Source of the DNA: CAYMGQ01 sp964390055
GTDB taxonomy: Bacteria > Bacillota > Clostridia > Peptostreptococcales > Natronincolaceae
Reading direction: 5' to 3'
Assembly: GCA_964390055.1 (NCBI GenBank)
Contig: CAYMGQ010000008.1
Coordinates: forward strand, 54,647 to 118,646
DNA length: 64,000 bases
Under the pieces are notes generated by a model. The model saw nothing but the letters and a program-made list of their open reading frames with translations, was not told where the DNA came from and ran no database searches. Every line of letters starts with the position of its first letter. Within the stretch, counting starts at the first letter, position 1. The position numbers and the translations under genes are program-made. Positions 44,408 to 53,356 of this stretch are shown here, piece after piece.

Positions 44408-44920
44408 TTATACCCCCCCACCAGTATTGTCATACTCGCCATCGCGTACTGCTTCAACTGCCTCTACAATTTTCTTATATCCAGTACATCTGCATATGTT
44501 CCCGTGTAAGCCTTCCCTAATGTCATCTTCTGTGGCATTAGGATTCTCATCTAAAATTGCCTTAGCTGTTAAAACCATACCTGGTGTACAGTAACCACAT
44601 TGGATTGCAAAATAATCTATAAAAGCCTGTTGTAATGGATGTAGGGCATTTTCCCCTTCCAATCCCTCAATTGTAGTGATTTTTCGGCCATTAGCCTGTG
44701 GAATAAGTATCATACAGCTCTTTACAGCCATACCATCCATAAGTAGTGTACATACTCCACAGTTTCCATCCTCACAACCTACCTTGGTGCCAGTAAGATT
44801 TAAATCTTCCCTTAAGACATCTAACAAGGTCTTATAGGGAGCTACTTCTAGGGTATGCTTCTCCCCATTAACTTCTAGTTGGACAACAACGCTTTCACAT
44901 CTACCATCAATAATAGCCAT
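44408..44920 (-). CDS. Molybdenum hydroxylase [2Fe-2S] subunit (CoxS-like)
   Basis: 170 residues. Plant-type cluster site GCEDGNCGVCTLL and the second cluster domain IQCGYCTPGM with NICRCTGYKKI. Both clusters are complete. It links the molybdenum site to FAD. Overlaps the large subunit gene by one base. Confidence 0.94.
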   Translation of the reverse strand: MAIIDGRCESVVVQLEVNGEKHTLEVAPYKTLLDVLREDLNLTGTKVGCEDGNCGVCTLLMDGMAVKSCMILIPQANGRKITTIEGLEGENALHPLQQAFIDYFAIQCGYCTPGMVLTAKAILDENPNATEDDIREGLHGNICRCTGYKKIVEAVEAVRDGEYDNTGGGV

Positions 44921-47280
44921 TATTTTGTAACCTCCTTCTTCTCTTTAATCAGTTTAAGAACTTTTTCCGCTGTCATTGGATAGGAGTCCACTCTTACACC
45001 CACAGCCTGATAGATAGCCTCTGCAATAGCTGGTGCTACTGGTACAGTGATAGATTCAGCCATTCCCTTGGCACCAAAAGGTCCATCTGGTAATGGATCT
45101 GGATCAATGATAGCATCCACATTGTCATTCTTAGGCATTTCTAAAATTGTCGGTACACGATAATCTCCAAGATTCCTATTTGCAATCATGCCATTATCAT
45201 CATATATATGATCTTCCATAATGGAAAAGCCAATTGCCATATGTACTCCACCCTCGATTTGTCCTTCAACAATCTTTGGGTTAATAGGATTACCTGTATC
45301 GGCTGCACTAGCAAACTTCTCTACCCTAACCTCGCCTGTTTCCTCATTTACCAAAACTTCAACAGCACATGCAGAGTATTGGTACCAGTTCCATTGCCTG
45401 TCACACCGGCCATCCTCGCCCCACATTAAAACAGGTGCTGGACAATATACCCCATGGCCTCTAACTGGAGTTCCCTTGAACAAGCCAAAGTTACCTTGCG
45501 CGAAGAAATCTATAGGTTTAAATAATGTTGCAATCTCAACTTCTTCTAATTGATGACCCTTTAATATTGCCTTAGTTCCCTCAATTTCAACATTAATAGG
45601 ATGTACTCCCATTTCCCTTGCTACTTCTTCCTTTAATTGCTCTATTGCATCTAGGGCTGCTATTCTTACTGCATTACCTGTAGTATATGTTGTCCTACTG
45701 GATGCACCGTAGTTATCATAAGGTGTTATGGCAGTATCTCCCCTAACAACTTCTATATTATCAATAGGCATTTTTAATACTTCTGCAGCTATTTGTTTTA
45801 ATGTTGTAGTAGCTCCCATACCATTCTCATCAGCACTTATTAGGAGGGTTACTGTTCCGTCGTCGTTCCACAATACAGTAGCTTCTGCCCGGCCTAATGG
45901 AGTGTTTTGCTTTCCTCCTGCCGCTATACCCTTACCCCTCTTCCAAACCCCTTCTTCCTGGACACATGGTTCATCAAGTTTAATGGATTTGGCAACAGAC
46001 TCTAGGCATTTACCAATTCCGGTACTGGTGATAACCTCACCAACGCAGTCCTTTTCCCCTCTCTTAATAAGGTTTTTCATCCTAATATCTAATTGACTCA
46101 TTCCTAATTCATCTGCTAATTCACTAATTGCACATTCTATGGCAAATTCTGATTCAGGAACACCTAGACCACGATATTCAGCTGCTGGTACTGTATTTGT
46201 TGTTACTGCTAGAGAATCTATCCTTGCTTCATTCCAATTATAAATAGGATTTGCTCCTGAGGCAGACATACGTCCTGTAAAGTAGCTATTGTTAATAGCT
46301 GCACCGATTTCTTCGGCCACATAGAAGTCAAAGGCTACAATAGTACCATCTTTTTTGGCTCCTAATTTCACCTTACAAATGGCAGGCCAGTTTGATGGAG
46401 CTGTAGTAAATTGTTGCTCTCTAGTTAATCTATAGCATACGGTTCTCTTAGTTTTTAAAGCCATTATTGCAGATAAAACTTCCATTATAGGTGCCAAACG
46501 GCTACCGAAGCTTCCTCCTGCATGAGGTTGTATTACACGCAATTTATTTTGCTTTATACCTAGCATTGCGCCTAGTCCAACCTTGATAACACCATGAATA
46601 CCCATACCATTAGAGGTTATAGTTAAAGCCCCATTAGGCTCATATTCACAAATTGCCATAGGAGTTTCCACTTGACTTGCAGTTTTCTTACCAGTATAGA
46701 AGTCTTTTTCAATTATGACATCTGCTGTTTCCATTGCCTCATCTACATTGCCAGTATCTAATTTAAAGGCACCAACAACATTTGGTGATACCCTATCATC
46801 TATCTCATCCATTGGTCGATCTGTTGCTACTTCTCTTCTTCCAAACATTGGGTCAATAACAGACACTGGATTTGGCTTAATTGCATCCCAATAATATAGT
46901 ACACTTGGTAATACTTCATATTCTACATCAATTAATTCAATGGCATCCTTTGCCTGTTCCAGTGTTTCGGCTGCCACAAGTGCAACAATTTGCCCAGCCC
47001 ATATTACCTCATTGTTTTGGGCCAATATTGCATCCTTGGGAAAGCCCTCCCAGTTTATCCCTGGCTCATCACCCGTAATAATACCTACTACTCCTGGAGC
47101 CTTTTCAGCCTTGCTTAAGTCTAGCTTTGTAATCTTTGCATGGGCATAGGGGCTAACTAGCGCATGCATATGGATGGCGTTTTTTGTTTGAACAGCTATG
47201 TCAGTTGCATATAATCCTTTACCGGTAACCTTTTCATAAGCATCAACTCTTTTTACAGCTTTTCCAATATACTTAGCCAT
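44920..47280 (-). CDS. Molybdenum hydroxylase catalytic subunit (xanthine dehydrogenase/CoxL family)
   Basis: 786 residues. Two-domain aldehyde oxidase/xanthine dehydrogenase molybdopterin subunit: KVTGKGLYATDI at the start, HAGGSFGSR, the active loop PAAEYRGLGVPESEF (not the AYxCSFR of true CO dehydrogenase), and the catalytic glutamate in KGMAESITVPVAP. Substrate is open: purines, nicotinate-like rings and aldehydes are all compatible. RBS AAAGGAGG. First gene after a perfect promoter bearing two GntR-type palindromes. The XdhC maturation factor is further down the same strand. Confidence 0.93.
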   Translation of the reverse strand: MAKYIGKAVKRVDAYEKVTGKGLYATDIAVQTKNAIHMHALVSPYAHAKITKLDLSKAEKAPGVVGIITGDEPGINWEGFPKDAILAQNNEVIWAGQIVALVAAETLEQAKDAIELIDVEYEVLPSVLYYWDAIKPNPVSVIDPMFGRREVATDRPMDEIDDRVSPNVVGAFKLDTGNVDEAMETADVIIEKDFYTGKKTASQVETPMAICEYEPNGALTITSNGMGIHGVIKVGLGAMLGIKQNKLRVIQPHAGGSFGSRLAPIMEVLSAIMALKTKRTVCYRLTREQQFTTAPSNWPAICKVKLGAKKDGTIVAFDFYVAEEIGAAINNSYFTGRMSASGANPIYNWNEARIDSLAVTTNTVPAAEYRGLGVPESEFAIECAISELADELGMSQLDIRMKNLIKRGEKDCVGEVITSTGIGKCLESVAKSIKLDEPCVQEEGVWKRGKGIAAGGKQNTPLGRAEATVLWNDDGTVTLLISADENGMGATTTLKQIAAEVLKMPIDNIEVVRGDTAITPYDNYGASSRTTYTTGNAVRIAALDAIEQLKEEVAREMGVHPINVEIEGTKAILKGHQLEEVEIATLFKPIDFFAQGNFGLFKGTPVRGHGVYCPAPVLMWGEDGRCDRQWNWYQYSACAVEVLVNEETGEVRVEKFASAADTGNPINPKIVEGQIEGGVHMAIGFSIMEDHIYDDNGMIANRNLGDYRVPTILEMPKNDNVDAIIDPDPLPDGPFGAKGMAESITVPVAPAIAEAIYQAVGVRVDSYPMTAEKVLKLIKEKKEVTK

Positions 47281-47447
47281 AAATTTTTTTCCTCCTTTGT
47301 AAGTTTGATTTATGATAAATTTTAATCTACCTTTAGAGGCCGGTAGAATTAAAATTACTAAAACCTACTTTACTAAAACACTAACTCCTCTAGCTATTGG
47401 TCAAATGGTAACTATCTTTAGTCTGTTAATTAATAGATAAGGGATTG

Positions 47448-47461
47448 TGAAAACGTTTATA
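47448..47461. promoter_or_regulatory. Catabolite response element (cre) candidate
   Basis: TGAAAACGTTTATA matches the CcpA cre consensus TGNAANCGNNNNCA except for T in place of the last C. It covers the expected transcription start of the molybdenum hydroxylase promoter. Confidence 0.45.
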
Positions 47462-47464
47462 TGT

Positions 47465-47493
47465 ATTATATAATCGATTATATATTTTGTCAA
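47465..47493 (-). promoter_or_regulatory. Consensus promoter of the molybdenum hydroxylase operon
   Basis: On the minus strand TTGACA (47488-47493), exactly 17 bases, TATAAT (47465-47470). Both hexamers are perfect. The spacer contains an operator palindrome. Confidence 0.9.
47467..47484. promoter_or_regulatory. GntR-type operator, copy A
   Basis: TATATAATCGATTATATA, perfect 18-bp palindrome filling the promoter spacer and touching the -10. Centre 35 bases from copy B. Confidence 0.8.
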
Positions 47494-47501
47494 TTGTTTT
47501 T

Positions 47502-47519
47502 TATATAATCGATTATATA
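47502..47519. promoter_or_regulatory. GntR-type operator, copy B
   Basis: Identical 18-bp palindrome, upstream of the -35 of the molybdenum hydroxylase promoter. Confidence 0.8.
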
Positions 47520-47529
47520 TTTTGAACCT

Positions 47530-48942
47530 TTAGCCTATTTTGTGTATTGCCTCCCCTAGTATATCCAGTGATGCCTCCATCACATTTTCTGCCAATGTTG
47601 GGTGGGCATGGATAGTATCCACCAATTCTTCCACAGTACACTGGAGTTTTATAGCAAGTGCCCCTTCGGCAATTAACTCTGTGGCCTGGGGACCTACTAT
47701 ATGTACCCCTAAAATTTCATTCCATTCCCCATCAGCTACTATTTTTACAAAGCCAATATTTTCTCCCATGGTCATGGCCTTGCCACTGGCCCCAAGGGGA
47801 AACTTACCGATTTTTACATTTCCATATTTCGCCCTTGCTTCCTCTTCATTGAGTCCTACAGAGGCTATTTCGGGATTTGTATATATGCAGGAGGGGACAA
47901 TGGAATAATCCATCTTTGCCTGAATCCCCACTATATCTTCAACTGCCTTCATAGCCTGCTTGGAAGCCACATGGGCCAGCATAAGCTTGCCCGTCACATC
48001 ACCAATGGCATAAATATTTGCTATATTGGTCCTAAGCCTTTCATCTACCTTAATTCCCTTATCATCCATAGCAATCCCAATATTGTCAACGGCTGAAGTA
48101 AGGACCTTCCTGCCAATGGCAACTAATAGCTTTTCTGCATTAACCTGTCCTGCCTCACCCTTAGATTCATAATTAACTAATAGTTGGCCACCATCATTTT
48201 CTACCGACATAAGCCTTGTATTGGTCAATAGTTTAATCTTCCTTCTCCTTAAGACCCTGGTTATTTCCTTTATTACGTCCCTATCCTGGCCGGTGAGTAG
48301 GTCAGGAAGCATTTCAATAATTGTTACTTCTGTACCAAAGGAATTGTATATATAGGCCATTTCTATACCTATAACCCCTCCCCCAACAATAACCATTGAG
48401 GAAGGTATATCATCAAAGTCTAGGGCCTCATCACTTGATATTACACCCTCAAGATTTCCACCTGTAAAGGGTGGCTCCTGTGGGACAGACCCTGTTGCAA
48501 TTATAATATTCTTAGCCCTTATCCTATCTTGGCCTTGACCATCAATAGCAACTGTGTTTTTATCAATTAGGCTGGCCTTGCCCCTGTAAAGGGTAACCCC
48601 ATTAGCCTTTAAAAGGCCCTGGACTCCTCCTCTTAGGTTGGTCACTACCTGGTCCTTGTTTTTCTGGACATTAGACCAATCTACTGTCACACCCTCTAAA
48701 TTAATCCCTATTTTACTAGAGGATTTGCTTTTATTGTAGAAGTTAGCAGAGTTTATCAGGGTCTTGGTAGGGATACACCCCCTATTTAAACATACTCCCC
48801 CCAGCTTATCCTTCTCTACCAGGGCAACCTTGAGTTTTTTCTTGGCCCCATAAATGGCTGCTGTATAACCCCCTGGCCCACCCCCAATAACTGCTAGGTC
48901 ATATTGAAGATCCTCCTTGCCCATAATTGGCTTTTTTGCCAT
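47530..48942 (-). CDS. Dihydrolipoyl dehydrogenase (E3)
   Basis: 470 residues, without an N-terminal lipoyl domain. FAD site VIGGGPGGYTAAIYGAK, redox cysteines in GGVCLNRGCIPTKTL, NAD site VIVGGGVIGIEMAYIY, and the catalytic His/Glu HAHPTLAE. It reoxidises dihydrolipoamide of the E2 protein encoded just upstream. RBS CAGGTG. Last gene of the E1-E2-E3 string; no terminator is seen before the next promoter, so read-through into the molybdenum hydroxylase operon is possible. Confidence 0.95.
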   Translation of the reverse strand: MAKKPIMGKEDLQYDLAVIGGGPGGYTAAIYGAKKKLKVALVEKDKLGGVCLNRGCIPTKTLINSANFYNKSKSSSKIGINLEGVTVDWSNVQKNKDQVVTNLRGGVQGLLKANGVTLYRGKASLIDKNTVAIDGQGQDRIRAKNIIIATGSVPQEPPFTGGNLEGVISSDEALDFDDIPSSMVIVGGGVIGIEMAYIYNSFGTEVTIIEMLPDLLTGQDRDVIKEITRVLRRRKIKLLTNTRLMSVENDGGQLLVNYESKGEAGQVNAEKLLVAIGRKVLTSAVDNIGIAMDDKGIKVDERLRTNIANIYAIGDVTGKLMLAHVASKQAMKAVEDIVGIQAKMDYSIVPSCIYTNPEIASVGLNEEEARAKYGNVKIGKFPLGASGKAMTMGENIGFVKIVADGEWNEILGVHIVGPQATELIAEGALAIKLQCTVEELVDTIHAHPTLAENVMEASLDILGEAIHKIG

Positions 48943-49001
48943 GTAAAATCACCTGCTTTTTTAGTATTTATAGACTATTTGTATTTTTGAGTATTTATCT
49001 C

Positions 49002-50315
49002 CTATAAGAGTAAGTAGGGTTTCATTAGAAGCTCCTTAATCCTCTTTAAAAATTGGGCTGCTGGTGCCCCGTCTATTAGCCTATGGTCATAGGTTAGGGT
49101 CAGGCTTGAAATAGGCCTAACTACTATATCATCCCCTATAACGACAGGATTTTTTTCTATTTTACCTACTGCTAGAATCCCGCTTTCTGGCGGGTTGATA
49201 ATGGCAGTAAATTCATCAATATCAAACATTCCCAGATTTGTTATGGTAAAGGTCCCATCAAGGGTATCATTGAAATCCAATCTCTTATCTTGTGCCTTAG
49301 CAATCAAGTCCGAGGATTCCCCCGCAATTTCTTGCAGGCCTAACCTATCTGCATCCTTAATATTTGGCACAATCAGGCCATCCTCTACAGCAATTGCTAG
49401 CCCTATATTGACATAGTCCTTTAGGTAAATCCCCTCTTCAAGCATGGAAGAGTTCATATAGGGAAATTCCGTCAAGGCCCGGGCTACCACCTTAATTAAG
49501 ATATCATTATAGGACACCTTAATTCCCTCTTCCTTTAAGTCCTCCCTCAGCCTGATGGCCTCTGTCATATCTACCCTTATGGTATGCTTTGCCTGTGCCA
49601 TAGTATGGAGGCTGTCCTTCATCCGGTCAGAAATTATCTGCCTTGTATTAGTAAGTGGGACTATCCTACCCCTTAGACCAGCATCCTCTAGGTCTTCCTT
49701 CATAACCCTACCGGCAATACCTGAACCCCTTACAGCTGATAGGTCCACTCCCCTTGCCTGGGCCATTTTGGCCGCCACAGGTGTTGCCCTTACTGGCCCT
49801 TTGGAATCCATTGCCTTAAAGGCTAGGACATCCCTTTCAATAATAAGGCCCCCTGGTCCACTTGCAGGAACTTGCCTATAGTCAATCCCTCTTTCCTCTG
49901 CCCTCATCCTTGCCCTTGGACTAATAAAAACCCTGTCCCCTGCATCTCTTTCTAGGGACCCTGCCACCGGAGCATCTTCCCTGCTCTCAGCCATAGCTTG
50001 GTCATCCTCTTTGGCCACTTCCTCCTTGGGTGATTCTTCCTCCCTAATTTCCTCCAATAGGGCATTATAGTCTGCCCCTTCCTCCCCTATAATGGCAATG
50101 GTTTGTGCAACGGGAACAGTCTCCCCCTCATCCTTTATTATCTTTAGTAACTTTCCTGAGGCAGGTGCGTCTATTTCTATGGTCAGCTTGTCTGTCTCCA
50201 TTTCAAATAGGGCCTGGCCCTCTTCTACCATTCCACCCTCTGGGACAATCCATCTCATTATAGTCCCCTCAGTCATTTGTAAACCTTGTTTTGGCATAAT
50301 TACTTTTGTTAGCAT
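49002..50315 (-). CDS. Dihydrolipoamide acyltransferase (E2) with two subunit-binding domains
   Basis: About 437 residues. Lipoyl domain 1-80 with the modified lysine in METDKLTIE; an acidic linker; then two peripheral subunit-binding domains, about 128-162 (ISPRARMRAEERGID) and 173-210 (ATPVAAKMAQARGVDLS); catalytic domain from about 215 with YDHRLIDGAPA (HxxxDG). Two such domains are unusual. It transfers an acetyl or acyl group to CoA. The ATG at 50315 follows AGGTGGTG by six bases. Confidence 0.93.
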   Translation of the reverse strand: MLTKVIMPKQGLQMTEGTIMRWIVPEGGMVEEGQALFEMETDKLTIEIDAPASGKLLKIIKDEGETVPVAQTIAIIGEEGADYNALLEEIREEESPKEEVAKEDDQAMAESREDAPVAGSLERDAGDRVFISPRARMRAEERGIDYRQVPASGPGGLIIERDVLAFKAMDSKGPVRATPVAAKMAQARGVDLSAVRGSGIAGRVMKEDLEDAGLRGRIVPLTNTRQIISDRMKDSLHTMAQAKHTIRVDMTEAIRLREDLKEEGIKVSYNDILIKVVARALTEFPYMNSSMLEEGIYLKDYVNIGLAIAVEDGLIVPNIKDADRLGLQEIAGESSDLIAKAQDKRLDFNDTLDGTFTITNLGMFDIDEFTAIINPPESGILAVGKIEKNPVVIGDDIVVRPISSLTLTYDHRLIDGAPAAQFLKRIKELLMKPYLLL

Positions 50316-50327
50316 TGATTTCACCAC

Positions 50328-51308
50328 CTATTTATAAAGTACGTCCTTTACCGCCTTCTCTATATCCTCTTCCTGGGGTACTACCGCATTTTCCAGATTG
50401 AGTGCAAAGGGTAATGGGCAGGCTTTTGCCCCCAGCCGTAATACCGGTGCATCCAAATATTTGAAGGCCTCTTCCGTTATTGTGGATGCAATCTCTGCCC
50501 CCGGTCCTGCATTCCTATGGGCTTCGTGTACTACAACTACCCTGCCAGTCTTTTTGGCTGACTTGACAAGGCTTTCAGTATCAAGGGGAACCAGGGTCCT
50601 AGGGTCAATTACCTCTGCACTAATTCCCTCTTTTTCAAGTTTATTGGCTACATTTAAGGCCTTATCTACATATAGGAGGGTGGCAATAATTGTTACATCC
50701 GTCCCCTCTTTGACTACATTTGCCTGGCCAAAGGGTATTGCAAACTCCGGATCATTGGGAACCTCACCCTTGTTAGCATAGAGTGCCTTATGTTCGAAAA
50801 ACATAATGGGATTATTATCCCTCAGGGCTGTCCTAAGCAAGCCCGCTGCATCTGCTGGTGTAGATGGTACAGCCACCTTTAGGCCCGGTATATTCATAAA
50901 GATTACTTCCACACTCTGTGAATGGGTGGCAGCATTCCCCCTACCAATACCCTGCTGTCCTCTAATTACCAAGGGAATAGTAGCCTTGCCCCCATACATA
51001 TATCTTATCTTGGCTGCCTGGTTAAGTATCTGGTCCATGGCCACATATGTAAAATCCATATACATAAGCTCTACAACAGGCTTCATGCCGGCCAGTGCTG
51101 CCCCAACACCTGCACCCACAAAGCCAGCCTCTGATATGGGTGTATTCCTAACCCTTTGGTCACCAAATTCATCTATTAGACCCCTGGTACAACCAAATAT
51201 ACCCCCCTGTTCTCCTATATCTTCTCCCATTATAAAAATTCTTTCATCTCTTTTCATTTCTTGTCCTAATACATCTCTAATGGCATTTGCATATGTTTTT
51301 ACCTTCAT
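50328..51308 (-). CDS. 2-oxoacid/acetoin dehydrogenase E1 beta subunit
   Basis: 326 residues. Pyrimidine-binding domain with MGEDIGEQGGIFGCT and the glutamate that activates TPP; C-terminal transketolase-like domain with VIDPRTLVPLDTES and VVVHEAHRNAG. Pairs with E1 alpha 14 bases upstream. Sequence alone does not separate pyruvate, acetoin and branched-chain substrates. Confidence 0.93.
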   Translation of the reverse strand: MKVKTYANAIRDVLGQEMKRDERIFIMGEDIGEQGGIFGCTRGLIDEFGDQRVRNTPISEAGFVGAGVGAALAGMKPVVELMYMDFTYVAMDQILNQAAKIRYMYGGKATIPLVIRGQQGIGRGNAATHSQSVEVIFMNIPGLKVAVPSTPADAAGLLRTALRDNNPIMFFEHKALYANKGEVPNDPEFAIPFGQANVVKEGTDVTIIATLLYVDKALNVANKLEKEGISAEVIDPRTLVPLDTESLVKSAKKTGRVVVVHEAHRNAGPGAEIASTITEEAFKYLDAPVLRLGAKACPLPFALNLENAVVPQEEDIEKAVKDVLYK

Positions 51309-51322
51309 TTTCTAGCCTCCTC

Positions 51323-52285
51323 CTATTCTTCATAGAATACATAATCCATCACGGTAGTCTCATCCGGTTGTGGACTTTCCAATGCAAATTTTTCGGCATC
51401 TTCCATTTCTTTTATAACATCCTTTTCAATCTTGTCTAATTGTTCCCTAGTGGCAATGCCCTCCTCAAGTAGGTAGTTTTCAAATCGCTTAATTGGACAT
51501 TTCTTCTTCCATTCTTCTACCTCTTCCCTGGTCCTATATACCTGGGGGTCACCCGTCCAATGGCCAAGCCACCTATAGGTTTTGAATTCTATTAGGGTGG
51601 GTCCTTGACCCTTTCTTGCTCTTTCTATAGCCTTTGTAGTGACTTCATTAATTGCAAGGACATCGTTTCCATCTGCAGTATAGGCCGGCATATTATATCC
51701 TCCACCCCTATCAGAAATATCCTCCACTGAAGTACTTTGCCAGGCAGGTACAGATATTCCAAAACCATTATTCTCACAAATGAAAACAACTGGTAGCTTC
51801 CATACAGAGGCTAGGTTTAGTGCCTCATGAAATACCCCTTGGTTGGAGGCCCCATCCCCAAAGAATGTTACTGCCACCTGATCAGTCCCCTTTAATTTGG
51901 CTGCAAGTCCACTACCTACAGCAATGGGTATGCCTCCACCTACAATAGCATTGGCCCCTAAATTCCCCTTGGTTACATCGGCAATATGCATAGACCCACC
52001 CCTGCCCCCACAATAACCAGTAGCCTTACCCATTAGCTCCGCCAAGGCAGGTGCTAGTTCTGCCCCCTTGCCTATACAATGACCATGCCCCCTATGGGTG
52101 CTAGTAATATAGTCTTCATCAGTTAACAATGAACATACAGTTGAGGCTATGGCCTCTTGCCCAGTATATAAGTGGACAGAACCCCTTAACTTATTCCTTT
52201 CAAATAAGTCCTGGGCTTTTAATTCAAACTTCCTAATTTTTTGCATATTTTCGTAAATCCAAAGCATACGTTCCTTATCCATCAT
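51323..52285 (-). CDS. 2-oxoacid/acetoin dehydrogenase E1 alpha subunit
   Basis: About 320 residues. TPP motif FFGDGASNQGVFHEA ending in ENN, and HRGHGHCIGKGAEL with the phosphorylation-loop-like SVHLYTGQEA. Compact AcoA/PdhA form. ATG at 52285 has GGGAG seven bases upstream; a GTG six bases earlier lies too near. First gene of the E1-E2-E3 string, with an operator palindrome 60 bases upstream. Confidence 0.93.
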   Translation of the reverse strand: MMDKERMLWIYENMQKIRKFELKAQDLFERNKLRGSVHLYTGQEAIASTVCSLLTDEDYITSTHRGHGHCIGKGAELAPALAELMGKATGYCGGRGGSMHIADVTKGNLGANAIVGGGIPIAVGSGLAAKLKGTDQVAVTFFGDGASNQGVFHEALNLASVWKLPVVFICENNGFGISVPAWQSTSVEDISDRGGGYNMPAYTADGNDVLAINEVTTKAIERARKGQGPTLIEFKTYRWLGHWTGDPQVYRTREEVEEWKKKCPIKRFENYLLEEGIATREQLDKIEKDVIKEMEDAEKFALESPQPDETTVMDYVFYEE

Positions 52286-52343
52286 CCACACACTCCCTTT
52301 TTGAATAGTTTATCTGAAAATTCATTTTATAAATCTTGTTTAT

Positions 52344-52361
52344 TATATAATCGATTATATA
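52344..52361. promoter_or_regulatory. GntR-type operator, copy C, before E1 alpha
   Basis: Same perfect 18-bp palindrome. On the minus strand it runs into TATAAT exactly as in copy A (AATCGATTA then TATAAT); the -35 here is weak. Confidence 0.8.
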
Positions 52362-52403
52362 TAATATATCATGTGTTTGGAAAAATGCAAAGCAAAATCC
52401 CAT

Positions 52404-52439
52404 AAAAAAAGAGCTATCTTTAAATTTTAAAGATAACTC
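52404..52439 (-). terminator. Terminator of the GntR gene
   Basis: On the minus strand a 14-bp stem GAGTTATCTTTAAA with one-base loop, then seven T. Confidence 0.85.
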
Positions 52440-52452
52440 GGGTAAATCCTAA

Positions 52453-53118
52453 CTATTTTATATTTTCCTTGACTTCCCTCCGCAACTCCTCTATATGATT
52501 GCTTATCACCTTTATTGCCCTATCTTTATCTCTTGACTTTAATGCATCATATATCTCATCGTGCCGTAGAGCAAGGCAGGACAAATCCTTTGAAGACATG
52601 GTTGCACTAAAATGAGTAGATAAAACTATCTTGCATTGCTTCCACAATTTTATAAGCATACTATTGTTTGATGCCTCCATTATCTTTTGATGGAAGAGTG
52701 CATCCTTTTCAATAAAGCCACTATTGTCCCCCTCTGCTGCCGCCCTTTGCATTTCTATCATAGTAGCATGTATATCTTCCAATTCCTCATCAGTAATCCG
52801 GTGTATAGCCTCCTCTACACCCAGGACCTCTAAATTAACCCTAACCCGGTAGGCATCCAGGACCTCCTTTACAGTAATCTCCTTGACAAAGGTACCGGAA
52901 AATGGCTTGTTCTCCACCAAGCCTACCATTTCAAGCTCCATTATAGCCTCCCTGACAGGTGATTGAGATACGCCCAACTTCCTGGCCCAGCGTGTTTCTA
53001 CAATCCTCTCCCCTGGTTTTAAGTCTCCATTTAAAATAGCATTTTTCATATATTGGTAGATTTCATCCCTATATAGGGTTCTCTCCTTAAGTATGTTTTT
53101 TATTACATCTTTTCCCAT
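52453..53118 (-). CDS. GntR family regulator, FadR/FCD subfamily
   Basis: 221 residues. N-terminal winged helix with LKPGERIVETRWARKLGVSQ and SPVREAIMELEMVGLV; C-terminal all-helical FCD effector domain (about 85-215) with DALFHQKIMEASNN and HDEIYDAL, whose Asp and His residues bind metal in many relatives. It is flanked by the two transcripts bearing the 18-bp palindrome, and a 16/18 copy lies over the divergent promoter, so it is the likely binder. Effector unknown; probably an organic acid or CoA-related product of the pathway. RBS TAGGAGG. Confidence 0.92.
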   Translation of the reverse strand: MGKDVIKNILKERTLYRDEIYQYMKNAILNGDLKPGERIVETRWARKLGVSQSPVREAIMELEMVGLVENKPFSGTFVKEITVKEVLDAYRVRVNLEVLGVEEAIHRITDEELEDIHATMIEMQRAAAEGDNSGFIEKDALFHQKIMEASNNSMLIKLWKQCKIVLSTHFSATMSSKDLSCLALRHDEIYDALKSRDKDRAIKVISNHIEELRREVKENIK

Positions 53119-53147
53119 TAAATTTCCTCCTATTCAATTTAAATCCA

Positions 53148-53156
53148 ATTATAGCA
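53148..53156 (-). promoter_or_regulatory. Extended -10 promoter of the GntR gene
   Basis: On the minus strand TGCTATAAT, 30 bases before the ATG. A half-matching palindrome (TATATCATCGATATTATT at 53188-53205) lies upstream. Confidence 0.55.
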
Positions 53157-53268
53157 TACTTTCATATAATTTTTAATCAAAATATAATATATCATCGATA
53201 TTATTTTATATACAATCCTAAAGCATATTTTAAATTATACCCATTAGCTATGGACAAGACGGGGGATA

Positions 53269-53297
53269 TTGACAATAGATTAAATATAATCTATTAT
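53269..53297 (+). promoter_or_regulatory. Promoter of the 3-hydroxyacyl-CoA dehydrogenase gene
   Basis: TTGACA (53269-53274), 17 bases, TATTAT (53292-53297). Confidence 0.8.
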
Positions 53298-53300
53298 ATA
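53283..53300. promoter_or_regulatory. GntR-type operator, degenerate copy E
   Basis: AATATAATCTATTATATA matches the 18-bp operator at 16 positions and covers the -10. An overlapping inverted repeat AATAGATTA/TAATCTATT adds symmetry. Confidence 0.6.
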
Positions 53301-53356
53301 TTATACCAGAAGCGTAAGAGTTTCAAAGACTATTGTTAATTATGGGAGGCTTATGT

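Noticed and set aside
44920..47280. Aerobic CO dehydrogenase large subunit
   Set aside because: The active loop reads AEYRGLGVPE and lacks the AYxCSFR cysteine motif.
47467..47519. The two identical palindromes as ends of a mobile element
   Set aside because: They are 35 bases apart centre to centre, fit a promoter spacer exactly, recur at other promoters, and enclose no gene.
52344..52361. AT-rich palindrome as a replication or attachment site
   Set aside because: Its placement directly before TATAAT and the matching copies at related promoters are better explained by a repressor site.
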